Shown in pieces: positions 31,809-42,899 of a stretch of 64,000 nt of DNA (positions are counted from its first letter, which is position 1; each line of letters opens with the position of its first letter). Under the pieces are notes generated by a model. It saw only the letters and a program-made list of their open reading frames with translations. It was not told the DNA's origin and did not search any database. Location of the stretch: positions 14,706,989 through 14,770,988 of the forward strand of contig CM064663.1 of NCBI GenBank assembly GCA_032717465.1, read 5' to 3'. Source of the DNA: Coenobita brevimanus (Eukaryota > Arthropoda > Malacostraca > Decapoda > Coenobitidae). A program made the position numbers and the translations under genes.

Positions 31809-34800
31809 CCTCAATCCCGTTTGGGGTGGCCACAAACAAATCGCCTCCACGTCGCCCTGTCCCCCGCCATTTCACTGCCCTGCTTCCAACTCACACACCC
31901 CTCTCTCATATACCTCTCCACCCCATCCCTCCTTCTCATCCTCGGCCTCCCCCTCCCTCTTCCCCCCTCCACCTCATTCACATACACTCTCTTCGTCGGT
32001 CTTTCTCCCTCCATTAACTCAACATGGCCAAACCACCTCAGTGTGTTCCTCATAACCCTTCCTATCACATCCACATCCACACCACAATGCTCCTTTATAC
32101 CCTCATTCGTCAGCCTGTCTCTCCATGTAACTCCACAGGCTCCTCTTAAATAACTCATTTCCACTGCTCTCACTCTTGACTTGTGTCCTTCCAACAATGT
32201 CCAAGCTTCACTTCCATACGTTAGAGTTGGTATCACAATACTGTCATGTAGTAACTTTTTCACTTCCATGCTCACTTCCCTGTTTCTTATCACTGCTTTC
32301 AAAGAATCAGCAACCTTTCTTCCCTGTTGTACTCTTTCAAGCACTTCACCCTCCAAACCTCCATCCTTACTCATCACACTACCCAAGTACTTAAACGTAG
32401 TCACATTTTCCAATTCCTCACCATCCAACCTCGCTGTACATTCACTGACTTCATATCTCTCAAAGACCATCACTTTACTCTTCCCTACATTCACCTTTAG
32501 ATTTCGTTTCTTACACACTCTCCCAAACTCATCTACCAAGCCTTGCAGCTCCCCTTCGTCTTCATTCAACAACACAGTATCATCTGCAAACAACAGTACA
32601 GGGAGTTTCCAAACACTATCCTCTCTCACCAGGGCCACTCCAACATCCACTACCCTACCTTGTATCTCTTTAATTACCCCATCCATGTACAGATTGAACA
32701 ACCATGGAGACATGACACATCCGTGTTTTAACCCAACTTTCAAAGAGAAAAATTCACTTAGTTCACCATCCACACGCACTGCAGCCTTAGCACCATCATA
32801 CATACTCTTCACAGCATTCAACAACTTCCCATCTACTCCATATATTCTTAATACTTTCCACAATCCTTGTCTATCCACCCTGTCATAAGCTTTCTCCAAA
32901 TCCATGAAAGCCGGTTTCTCCAAATCCATGAAAGCTGCATACAACTTCTTTCCCTTCTCTAGAAACTTTTCCACTAAAGATCTAAGAATGAATATCTGAT
33001 CTACACAACCTCTTCCCTTCCTAAAGTCTCCCTGTTCTTCTCCAACTAATTCCTCTTCTTTCTCTAACTCTGTCAATAAGTATCCTACCATACACTTTTC
33101 CTATTATACTAAGAAGACAAATGCCCCTATGATTACCACACACTTCTTTTTCCCCTTTTCCTTTGTACAAGGGAATAATTATACCTGACTTCCAATCCTC
33201 CGGGACTCTACCTTCCTCCCAGGCCAATCTGCACATCTTCCACATCCATTCTACTACTATCTCTCCCCCATGCTTCAGCATTTCACCACACACTCCATCA
33301 ATTCCTGGGACTTTCCCCGATTTAACTTTCTTCATTGCTTCCACAACTTCTATCCTACTGATTTCTTCCTGTCTTCTCACCTCCCTCCTTCTCCCAGCCA
33401 TTCCCTAGCCACTTATACTCGTATTACTTCCATCCTCTATGTTCAACAATTCCTTAAAGTGTTCTCTCCATCTGCCCACTTTTTCTCCCTTCTCCGCTAG
33501 TATTCTATTATTTTTATCTTTCACTCCCCTGCTAACCTCACTTCCACCCTGTCTTACTCTCTTCACCTCTTTCCAAAACATTTTCTTACAGTCCCTCCAG
33601 TTTACACTCAAATTCCTTCCAAATTCCTCATCCACTCTCTTCTTACTCTCTCTTACTAATCTTTTCACCTCTCTCTTTCTTTCTACATATAACTCTCACT
33701 TCCGCCTCTCAACTTCTTCCACGCCCCTATTTCTCATCAATTCATTGTATGCTTTCTTCTTTTTTCCCACAACCTGTCTCACCTCTTCAGTCCACCATGC
33801 TGTTCCTTGCACCCCCCTCCATCTTCTCTTCACCCCACACACCACATCAAATGCTGCACATATTTCTTCTGTAAATATCCTGCATACACATTCCACATCC
33901 CCCATCTGCTCCAATTCATATTTGCCCAATCGTTCCTCCACTTCTCTCGTATACTCTGCCTTTATCTCATCCTCTTGTAACGATTCCACTCTCCTTGCAA
34001 CTACTCCTTCCTCTCGTCTTTCCCTTCTTCTATTCCTCCATCTTACTTGGACCCTAATTCTGGCCACCACCAAGTAGTGGTTAGAAAGTCCACTCCCCCA
34101 ACCACTATAAACTCTTGCATCCATTACACACCTTCGCATCCTTTCATCCACACACACATAATCGATCATTGCCTTCCTTTCATTCAGTTCATCACCCACC
34201 CTTCTCAACACTCGCCATGTATACCTGTGGATCATTTTATGCCTGAAGAGGGTATTGGCTATCCCAACCCCCTTCCAGCACAAATGTCCACTAATGCACT
34301 GCCAGTCTCATCTATCTCAGCAGGCACACCCCGCTCACCAACTATTCCATCCACCTTCACATTCTCTACTTTACCATTCATATCACTGATCAAAAACACT
34401 CTTTCATTCCTTCCAAACTTTTCCATGCACACTTCCACATTTGTCCAGAACTCTTCTCTCACTCTGCTAGCATGAGCTTGCATTGGCGCATACACACACA
34501 CAATCCCCCAAATTTGTATTCCAACTTTCAACTTTACCCACACAATCCTTGACCCAACTGATCCATACTGTCTTATGCTCTTCTTCCATCTTTTACTCAC
34601 AACTATACATACTGCTTCCTTTGCCCTCTCATTCTCACCTACTCCTGCATATATACCCCATCGATACTCCCATTCTCTCACACTTTCTCCTCTCCATTTT
34701 GTTTCAGTCATTCCACATGCAACCACTTTTGCACCCTCAAGCACCTGGACAATCTCTCTCTCACCTCATCATTCACTCCTCTTACGTTCCACGTAGCCAT

Positions 34801-34970
34801 TACCAAGTCCTTTGTCCGGTCCTGGGTCGTCATCATTTGGTCAGTCCTTGTCCAAGGCTTCGTGTTTGTTTTTTTAGTTGTTTTCCGGGGAGGGGCACTA
34901 ACCCTCCGCCAACCCTTTTAGTCGCCTTTTACGACAAGCAGGGATACTAGGTGAGTATTCTTGAAAAAAA
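31809..34970 (-). mobile_element. RTE-type LINE, best preserved copy, unit 3
   Basis: Lacks all four nonsense codons of units 1 and 2: TGG at 34694-34696, GAA at 33035-33037, GGA at the position equivalent to 13281 (about 32360-32362) and TGG at 32123-32125. The endonuclease region is broken by a one-base deletion near 34753, and frame changes near 33090-33100 and 33690 remain. The 5' end abuts a short (TA)3 remnant at 34971. Confidence 0.88.
31811..33091 (-). CDS. LINE reverse transcriptase C-terminal half, open in unit 3
   Basis: 426 uninterrupted codons covering the RT palm and C-terminal region. In order: ELVGEEQGDFRKGRGCVDQIF, motif A preceded by an extra copy of AFMDLEKP, GLKHGCVMSPWLFN (motif B), LLFADDTVLL (active-site Asp pair), FKYLGS, WTLLEGH, WRDRLTNEGIKEHCG, RWFGHVE and a Gly/Arg-rich end. 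The frame is the C-terminal part of a ~1000-codon LINE protein, so the nominal start is arbitrary. The corresponding regions of units 1 and 2 are cut by three stops. It is still not a complete LINE, because the endonuclease and front of the RT are out of frame. Confidence 0.8.
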   Translation of the reverse strand: MVGYLLTELEKEEELVGEEQGDFRKGRGCVDQIFILRSLVEKFLEKGKKLYAAFMDLEKPAFMDLEKAYDRVDRQGLWKVLRIYGVDGKLLNAVKSMYDGAKAAVRVDGELSEFFSLKVGLKHGCVMSPWLFNLYMDGVIKEIQGRVVDVGVALVREDSVWKLPVLLFADDTVLLNEDEGELQGLVDEFGRVCKKRNLKVNVGKSKVMVFERYEVSECTARLDGEELENVTTFKYLGSVMSKDGGLEGEVLERVQQGRKVADSLKAVIRNREVSMEVKKLLHDSIVIPTLTYGSEAWTLLEGHKSRVRAVEMSYLRGACGVTWRDRLTNEGIKEHCGVDVDVIGRVMRNTLRWFGHVELMEGERPTKRVYVNEVEGGRGRGRPRMRRRDGVERYMREGCVSWKQGSEMAGDRATWRRFVCGHPKRD

Positions 34971-34977
34971 TATATAA

Positions 34978-35639
34978 GAATGAGTAATGAGAAGTGGGTG
35001 AGAAGTGCCTTGTGTCAGTGACATGTTGACTGGCGTGACGTCGTCTCAGTGAACACGCATGATGACGTCATCTCAGCAGATACATATGGTGACATCGGCT
35101 TCCCACACTGATAGCTGTGGTGAGTAACTGAGTAGCGATGAGTAATCTGAGTGAGGAAAGGTGAGTAAGATGAGTTATAAATGTGGCTTTGGTATTTTCC
35201 GTGTCGTCTTGACCTGCGTCAGCAGTGGAGTTAGGGGGGCAGTAGGAGAGAGCGTTGGGGATCTAGTGCTTGTTGCTTTGTTCTTGTTTTTTGTTTACTT
35301 CTTTGTTTTTTATTCTCCTTTGTGATACTTAAGTTGCGTGAAAGAGATTATAGAGTTGTCTTGTAGACTTCTTATTTGTAGTTAGTTGTAGAGCTTGTTG
35401 ATTCTCACTCGTAACTCGTCGTTGCTACTTTATGGTCGTAGACTCGTTGACTCGTAAACTCGTAGACTCGTTCTTGTTGTATACTCGCTTGTAGTTACTT
35501 GATCATAGAATTGTACTTTCTTGATAATGTAGAATCAGCTGTACTGTAGTACTGGAGCTAATCTTGGTTACAGTTTCGCCTGCTTTTGTAGAAATGATGG
35601 TTCGTAGGTGCAGAGTCGATTGTTACTGCCACCATTTAT
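34978..35639 (-). promoter_or_regulatory. Gypsy leader with primer site next to the complete 5' LTR, unit 3
   Basis: This copy is in its native place: on the minus strand the full 5' LTR (35640-36144) is followed by five bases and TGGTGGCAG. CTCGT repeats and paired TGACGTC motifs are kept. A short insertion (CTGTA-type duplication) is seen near 35540. Confidence 0.6.
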
Positions 35640-36144
35640 TGTTGAAACTTGATAGACACCATTTGTATATGTAACTCTTTAGTCTTGTAATATGTAAGTC
35701 TTGAGTTTTGGTTAAAGTTATTTTGGTAATCGAAGAGCAGGAGTTAAAGATGACTACAGGGAGTTGATTTTGTTTTATTATCTTCAAAGAAAGTCTAAGT
35801 TGAGCAGCGTATGTACTAACTAAGTCTCACTGGACCCCTCTTCTTATTTGCTCTCTCCACTACCTGCCGGTTCTATGGCTAACCTTCTGCGCTCTGATTC
35901 CTACATTCTCGTTTAACAGGGGTTGTGTCACGTGGGCTATACTGTTGTTGAAGCTTCTAGAACACTGTACGTGTGTGTGTATGTACTGCTTCTGGTGCAT
36001 TCCTTCACTTAAGAGTTTGCAAGCCTGTTTCCCTTTGCTCGATTCTCGCTGACACACTTCCTATCTCATCCCCTGGTTTGGTGCTTCTATCTATCTATCT
36101 ATCTATCTGTGAGTTGTATTATTATAATATGGAGTCATGAAACA
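35640..36144 (-). repeat. 5' LTR of gypsy element
   Basis: 505 bp matching the left LTR at 4843-5383. The minus-strand start is slightly altered (plus-strand end TCATGAAACA against CCTGACA). It shares the minus-strand AATAAA and the TCTA microsatellite. It lacks several short segments found in the left LTR. Confidence 0.88.
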
Positions 36145-36660
36145 AATTCTGTTTCGCCTAGAGTCCTGTAGCTTGGTCAGCTTAAAGAGCTGTCCACTTT
36201 TTTTTGTCCAAAAACGGCGGCAATCCGTCAACCGGCTCTCCGGATGGTACCCCGAACACAGAAAAGTGATTTAGCCATCCTGTCTCAAGAACCACTTAAG
36301 CCAGGAAGCTAAAAGTTTACTGAAACATAGATTGAAGGCAGGCACAGTGCAGAAAGAAATATGGTGCTACTCGATTGATTATACTCTGAGATCGGCTGGG
36401 GTAAAAAGAAAAAAAAAACGGAGTTTTTCCCTATATTTTGCATGTCACCTGATTTTTCATAAGGGATTATAGCTACAGCTACCAAACTTGGTCGACTAAT
36501 AGACTATAATGCCTAAGGTTACATGCAAAATATCAGTGACCTTGACTTCCAGGTCCCTTTAGAGCTCAGCTTCTAGTAGGTAATAGTTATGGGAAGTTAT
36601 TCTTTATCAAAATATTTCTTGGACAATTTTGCCGTGTTCTAGTTATTATTATTATCCTTA
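36145..36660. other. Unrecognised flanking sequence
   Basis: Right flank of the gypsy element. I see no coding frame, repeat unit or RNA signature; an A run lies at 36409-36418. Confidence 0.5.
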
Positions 36661-37270
36661 TTATGTGTGTTTAAGTACTTGCGTAGTGTGATGGGTAAGG
36701 ATGGAAGTTTAGAGGGTGAAGTGCTTGGAAGGGTGCAACAAGGAAGAAAGGTTGCTGGTTCCTTGAAAGAAGTGATAAGGAACAGGGAACTGATCATGGA
36801 AGTTAAAAATTTACTACATGACAGTATTGTGATACTAACTCTAATGTATGAAAGTGAAGCTTGGACCTTTATGGAGAGATAGAAGTCAAGAGTGAGTGCA
36901 GTGGAAATGAGTTATTTGAGAGGAGCTTGTGGAGTCACTTGGAGAGACAAACTGACAAATGAGAAAGTAAAGCAGCGTTGTGGTGTGGATTTGGATGTGA
37001 TAAGAAGCGTTAGGAGAAACACAATGAAGTGGGTTAGACGTGGAGAGGATAGAGAGAGAGAGACTGACAAGGAGAGTGCATGTGAGTGAGGTGGAGGGGG
37101 GAGAGGGAGGGGGACGCCAAGGATGAGATGGAGGGATGAAGTGGAGAGGTACATGAGAGAGAGTGTGTGAGATGGGAGCAGGGCAATGAAATGGCGGGGG
37201 ACAGGGCGACATGGAGGCGATTTGCTTGTGGGCACCCTTTATGAGATTAAGGTGTTTGACAATGGATAGA
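36661..37270 (+). mobile_element. 3' fragment of RTE-type LINE
   Basis: Plus-strand, 5'-truncated copy of the LINE family found in the units: FKYLRSVMGKDGSLEGEVLGRVQQGRKVAGSL, LLHDSIVILTLMYESEAWTF, EMSYLRGACGVTWRDKLTN and a Gly/Arg-rich tail. A stop follows the WTF(M)ER segment at about 36880. The 3' end reads AATGGATAGATAGATAG and runs into T/A-rich repeats, which looks like the tail of a retrotransposed 5'-truncated copy. Confidence 0.85.
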
Positions 37271-37282
37271 TAGATAGATTGA

Positions 37283-37290
37283 TTATAATA

Positions 37291-37325
<35 letters not shown>

Positions 37326-37354
37326 TTATTGTTATTATTATTATTATTATTATG
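37283..37354. repeat. (TTA)n microsatellite
   Basis: Imperfect trinucleotide run following the tail of the LINE fragment. Confidence 0.95.
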
Positions 37355-37379
37355 ATTACCATCATCATCATCCGGACCT

Positions 37380-38821
37380 CCTTTCCCACCGAAGGGCACG
37401 GTGAGGAGTAGCAACGTCCAGACAGCACAAACTTGCCTAAATCAAATAGGTCACATTTCCATTCACATCATTCAAGCCCTCGGAATCCTGGCTCTACCGG
37501 ATACGCAAAAAACATTTGCCACATTCTGCAGCTTCACACCGACTTATCCAATTGAGTCAATCAGAACGCTGCTATGCTCAAAAGGGGTGCCCAAATCCTT
37601 GATCATGCACTTCTCACAACATTCATCCAGCCAACTCGATCTCTTGTAGTTCCCTAGCCTCACCGACTTCTATGCCTCTCTTCCTCAAACACTCATCCAC
37701 CATGTCTCTCCTCCTTCTCCGTGGCCTACCTCGCCTCCTACCTCCTTCAAATTCGCTCCAATTCACCACTCAATTGTTATCCATTCATTCCACATGACCA
37801 TACCATCTCAGGATACTCTCTTCGATTTTGTTGTCCACTGACTTCCTCACTCCGCACCTCTCACGAATCACATTATTTCGTATCCTATCCACCCTCTGTA
37901 CTCCGCATACATTCCTCAGCAGTCCCATCTCCACTTCTCTTACTCTTGACTTTTCATTTTCATGCCACACAATAGTCTCACACCCATATGTTAAAGTTGG
38001 CACCAACACTCCCTCATGTAAGCCTCGTGCTGCTGCAACACTCAAGCCTCTGTTTCTTATCAAGGCCTTCATTACACCAGCTACTTTTCTTCCTTGTGTA
38101 ACTCTACTTTCATCATCTTTTGCACATTTTCCTCTCTTTTCTATCACTGTACCTAAGTATTTGAACTCTCTCACCAATTCCAGTCTCTCCCCATTCACTG
38201 TGACATCACACTCGGAGTCACCTTCTCTCTCAATATCCATCACTTACTCTTCTCTACATTTACTCTCAAGGGAGGATGCTCACAGACATCAGCAAAACTC
38301 TGCACTAGCCTATCAAGTTCTTGTCCGGTACTTGCAAGCAGTACGGCATTATCAGCATACAACAAATTTGAGATATTCCATCTATCACCATTCATTACCA
38401 ACGCCATTCCTCTCTCCATTCTCGTGTTTTTACTTCTCTCATCACCACATCCATATATATAATGAACAACCATGGGGACATCACACAACCTTGTGCACGC
38501 CCACACCGATCGTGAACCATTCACTTAGATGCCCATTAAACCTTACACATGCTTCGCTACCATCAAAAAAACTCTTAACAGCACCTAGCAGCTTACCATC
38601 TACACCATACATGCGCAAAGCTTTCCACAATCCCTCTCTGTGTACTTTGTCCTTATGCTTTTTCCAGATCCATGAATGCCATAAATACCTTATGGTCCTT
38701 CTCACAAGCCTTCCCTGGTATCTGTCTCACTGCAAATACTTGATCCACACATCCTGTGCCATTCCTAAAGCCACCCTGTTCATGACTCACTAGGACTTCT
38801 GATATCTCTCTTACTTTCTCT
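37380..38821 (-). mobile_element. Second LINE family, RT half (split by piggyBac)
   Basis: Minus-strand RT of a LINE related to, but distinct from, the one in the units. Blocks: EVLVSHEQGGFRNGTGCVDQVFAVRQI next to the breakpoint, then AFMDLEKA, LWKALRMYGVDGKLLGAVKSFFDG, a YADNAVLL form of the active-site box (second Asp changed to Asn), EFKYLGTVIEKRGK, TLTYGCETIVWHENEKSRVREVEMGLLRNVCGV and RWYGHVE. Several frameshifts (near 38240, 38500 and 38670) divide it. It continues at 42900 after the piggyBac insertion. Confidence 0.85.
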
Positions 38822-39078
38822 TTAACCCGCCCTGTCCCGTCGACGTATGGGTACGTTGCAACGATTTGCATTTGCCAGTCTCGGCGACATACCGGTACGT
38901 CGTGCAATTGCAGAGTGCATAATTTTGACAATTTTAAAATTTCGCGCTTGATTTGTGGTACGTATCCTCGCATGACCTTCCCCTACCTGCCACCAGGCAG
39001 GGACACTCGGTGACCCCGCGCGACCTGCGCTAACCCGCCACTCGTCCACTCACCTGGTAGCAACGGTCCTGCTCAGAC

Positions 39079-41545
39079 ATGGCTAAGAGAGGTCTCTCAG
39101 AGGGCGAAATTGAAGCCGTCCTGGACGCCTTTACAGGTGACAGTGATTCCCCACTGGATGACGAGGTTGTGGATAAAGATTATGTGCAGCCAGAGGAGGA
39201 TGAAACCACCAGCAGTGATGAAGAAGCCCCGTCTCCCAGGAAGCGGCAGTACATGACTTACCGTGCTGCTAGAGAGGGGCAGCCGGCCAAGAAACCACGT
39301 GCAACATCCTATGCCCAGCCCCAACGTGATGTGGAACCAGATTTTGATGACGAGGATGAGGACGGAGTCGTAGGACGTGCTGCCACGTGGTATGGACGTG
39401 AGGTAATAACTCATCGTGGCCCAGAGCGCACACCACGTCGGACGAGCAGGTATGGGCCTAGTATTTTGTTTGGGGAGTTAGGAAGTGCCGTGGAGGGAGT
39501 GGGGAGTGAAAGGGAAAGTGCAGGCAGGAGTATGGAAAGTGAGAGTGACGTGAGTCATTGCTCTCTCTAGGTAGTGTGAGGCGGCGGAGTGTATCACGTG
39601 GGTGAGTGCGGGTGCATGGGGTTGTGATGGAGGGGGAAGGTGGGGAGGAACCACTCCCAAGCACGTCTTATGCTCCCCAATATCCCCTAACACGTGGTCG
39701 AGCTAGGGTGCGTGAAAAATCACGTGGTGTTGTCATGGAGGGGGAAGATGGGGAGGAACCACTCCCCAGCACGTCTTATGCTCCACAATATTCCCCTACT
39801 TCATCCCCACAGCCCCCTAATGTTCCTCAAGGCGGTAAAGGTAAGGGAAAGGGAAAGGGTAAAGGCAGAAAGAAGAGGAGTGACAGTGGGGAAGCCCTCC
39901 GCACTCCTTCTCCCCAACCTTCCCCACCAGGATCCTCCTCCCCACCCAGACGAAGGCGGTGATGGGGATGATGGGGACGAGGGATTTGTGGGATGGAATT
40001 GGCAGGATGGGAGTGATTTTTCTCCCCTCATTCACCCCTTCACTGAGCAGGGGAGCTCTGGCTGCATTGCTCCCGGAATTCACCGTAATTCCACCAGGTT
40101 GGATTTTTTCCACCTGTTGTTTAGTGAGGCATTCATGGAGCAGATTGTTTACCAAACCAACCTTTTTGCAAAGCACCCAGCGCCGTGAGAGTGAAAGATT
40201 GGGAACAAGGAGTAGGCATTCTATCATATATGATTACCCTGTCTCCCTTTCAGAAATGTTCCTATTTTTTACCCTGGTCCTTTTGATGGGTATTATACGA
40301 AAGAACAGAATTCCGGCTTACTGGACAAGGGACCCTGTTATGTTTACCCCAATATTTGGGCAAGTGATGAGCCGTAATCGGTTTCAACAAATTCTAAGTT
40401 GCCTCCATTTCTATGATGCTCATGATCCTGCAAATGTGAACGACACAGATAAGATGAGGCGAATTAGTTTGGTCTTTGATCACCTGAGGCAAACATTTCG
40501 TTCATCATTTTATCCCTATAGAGACATCGTCATAGACGAGAGTCTCGTGTTGTGGAGAGGTAATATTTCACTTAGGCAGTATATACCCAGCAAAAGGCAC
40601 CGTTTTGGGTTCAAGATCTTTGTTATGTGCGACTGTAGGACTGGATACGTGCAAGACATAGTCTTGTACACCAGTGCACAGACAGACATAATAGAAGATC
40701 GGAGTATTGGACTGTCGGGAGCAGTGGTAAAGGCAATGATAGAAGACTACCTTCATCGTGGTCACGTCCTCTACTTGAACAACTGGTACACTAGCCCTCT
40801 TCTCGCTCGTTATCTTCACAAGCATGAAACGGGAGTCTGTGGAACCGTGAAGGTGAACCGACGTCACATGGCCAAGGTAGGGCGGAAACTTGCCAGGAAT
40901 GAGGTTGTCTTCTTCAAAGCCAACAACATCCTTGCAACTGTGTGGAACCATAATAGAGACATAAGCCTCTTGTCAATGGTTCACCGCCCCTTGATGCACC
41001 GTACTGATTCCGTTGATTACCGGAGCGAGAACAGGCATCACATTTGGAAACCTGAGTGTGTCATGGACTATAACATAAATATGCACCTGGTTGACCAGTC
41101 AGACTCCATGATATCGACGTTAGAGTGTGCCAGGACCATGATGAAGTGGTATAAGAAACTGTTCTTTCACTTGCTAGACATCACTGCTCTGAATTGCCAC
41201 CACCTTCACGCCATGACAACAGGAGTTCAGGAAATCTTTGAAGGGTTTGTGAGGGAGCTCACAAAAGAGATGTTTGCACGTTATGCTGTTGAAAGGCCCC
41301 AACATCGCACCCGCACTGCCCCTATTGCCCAAACTCCACTGAGAATATTCGGCCGCCATTTCCCCACTCCTATCCCTCCCCAGCCAGACAGACCTAGGCC
41401 CCAACGCAGGTGTCACGTGTGTGGCAATTCCCGGGTGAGACTCACCACACAGAGGAAGGACACCCGCTATGAGTGCGTCGAGTGTGACGTGGGTCTCTGT
41501 ATTCACCCATGTTTCAGCGAATATCACACACTGATGCAATTCTGA
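39079..41545 (+). pseudogene. piggyBac transposase, element 1 (frameshifted, second catalytic Asp lost)
   Basis: Starts MAKRGLSEGEIEAVLDAF with an acidic N-terminal region. A stop at 39568-39570 and frame changes near 39600 and 39955 break the low-complexity middle, which contains a duplicated MEGEGGEEPLPSTSYAPQY-type segment and a GKGKGKGKG stretch before RKKR. The last 528 codons are open. First catalytic Asp is in DESLVLWRGN. The second, expected in LDNWYTSP, is Asn (LNNWYTSP). The third and fourth are present in LVDQSDSM. A C-terminal Cys-rich domain (CHVCGN...YECVECDVGLC) is intact. Family length is about 590-800 residues, so this one is long because of the N-terminal extension. It would be inactive even without the frameshifts. 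Confidence 0.9.
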
Positions 41546-41559
41546 TATGGTGTGAATGC

Positions 41560-42500
41560 GATAGGACGCTGAAACTATGAAGTAAATGCGACAAACAGAC
41601 GCTCAGTGAATTTATCAGTCATGTTGATCTCCAAATATTAGTATAAAGTGCATACGGGTAAAACATAAGTGCAAAAATTGTAAGTGTATAAATATGCTGT
41701 AAGTGGAAACATACATAGCGAGGGTTTTATGATGCGATATTCTGTCGCTCAGTGCAATAAATACGCCCCGTAAATATGTAATTATTATTATTGGAAATGC
41801 TAACGGGTATAATATAAGTTCAAATTATTGTAAGTGCTGAAATATATCCTAAGTCAAAATATTCATAGCGTGTGTATAGAGATGCGATATCCTGACGCTC
41901 AGTTGAATGAATAAGGCCCGTAATAATGAAAATAGAAGTCAACAAGTGGGAAAGTGTGTAATATATGTGAAGAATTAGTATATAAGTGTTTGAGTAAAAT
42001 GTTGGTCGAAACATTCATTGCGAGGGTATTTTCATGCGATATTCTGACGCTCACTTGAATAAATAATGCCAGTAAGTATGTACAGTGCAGTATAGGGGTG
42101 TAAAAGTGTGTAATGTAAGTGGGAAAGTATAATTGGAGTGAATAAATAAAGTAGAAGATGAAACACGAGTGTTTGAGATTGTGCTTGCTACGTGAATATG
42201 CGCTAGCATATCGCTAAATGCCCTCGTAATGAATGTAAATAATTGAAAACATTTACAGTGGTGGAGGAAAGGTTCTACGTAAAGGGAAAAATAATAGGAA
42301 AGTGATAAAACAATTGGGTATGTTGAAATACGGGTCATAGCGAGTGCACTTAGTAAGCCAATGTGAGCTAAACTTATGCTGCATGCCATCATAATGAATG
42401 AAAACATCTGAAAATATTTACAAACAGTAGAAATTGGTAAAATGTCATTGAAACAGAAGTATACAAGTAGAAAAAATGATATGTTGACTGATACAAGAAA
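41560..42500. repeat. Degenerate ~150 bp tandem repeats in piggyBac element 1
   Basis: Between the transposase stop and the 3' end. A block of the form GATGCGATATYCTGNCGCTCA followed by GAATRAATAA and GCC..GTAA recurs at about 41731, 41881 and 42033, giving a period near 150 bp, with weaker copies at about 41575 and 42190-42370. Matching repeats occur at the same place in piggyBac element 2. Confidence 0.75.
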
Positions 42501-42899
42501 CTTAGCATATAGCATGTTACGACTCGGACCTAACTCACCATGCTCGCGCGATGGTACAATGCTTTTTTTTCATGTATATGTGTCTGAAATCCATTATATT
42601 GCTACTGTTATTGTTTACTAGTTCAAATTCTATAAATATAGAGGTGTTGTGTGTTGTTTCTCCCAGTATTCCCTACCATAGAAAACGTGAGCGCCTGACA
42701 CATCAATGATAGAATACGATACCTGGCGCGGGGGACCTCACCTGTTCCGACCACTTATAGACCACGGAAAGCCCTTTCTTGGTGATTTTCCTTCGTTTCT
42801 CAACCAAAGCGGAAGTTTTAGCCAAAAAAAATTTTTCCAAAAAGGCTCGGGACTGGGGGATATCGGAGGTGCGGAAAACCTCGGGACGTGACGGGTTAA

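Larger units (their letters stand above)
26358..35769 (-). repeat. Tandem unit 3 of 3 (9412 bp)
   Basis: Third copy. It is shorter than the others mainly because its (AT)n tract is nearly absent. On its right the LTR continues past the junction point into a full LTR, so it carries the original right flank. It is the most distinct of the three: the LINE lacks the four nonsense codons of units 1 and 2. Confidence 0.93.
38822..42899 (+). mobile_element. piggyBac element 1, complete ends, 4.08 kb
   Basis: Begins TTAACCCGCC and ends TGACGGGTTAA: TTAA at 38822-38825 and 42896-42899 with inverted CCCG termini, and a subterminal GTCCCG block on both sides. TTAA duplication is the hallmark of piggyBac integration. 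It interrupts a LINE ORF, whose halves join sensibly (GKVYGRI... to RVKEKVREIS) once the element is removed. Order inside: ~250 bp 5' region, transposase 39079-41545, a tandem-repeat region 41560-42500, and a 3' end region that aligns with that of element 2. Confidence 0.92.

Noticed and set aside
37828..38793. 321-codon plus-strand frame
   Set aside because: Antisense of the RT half of the second LINE; all recognisable motifs are on the minus strand.
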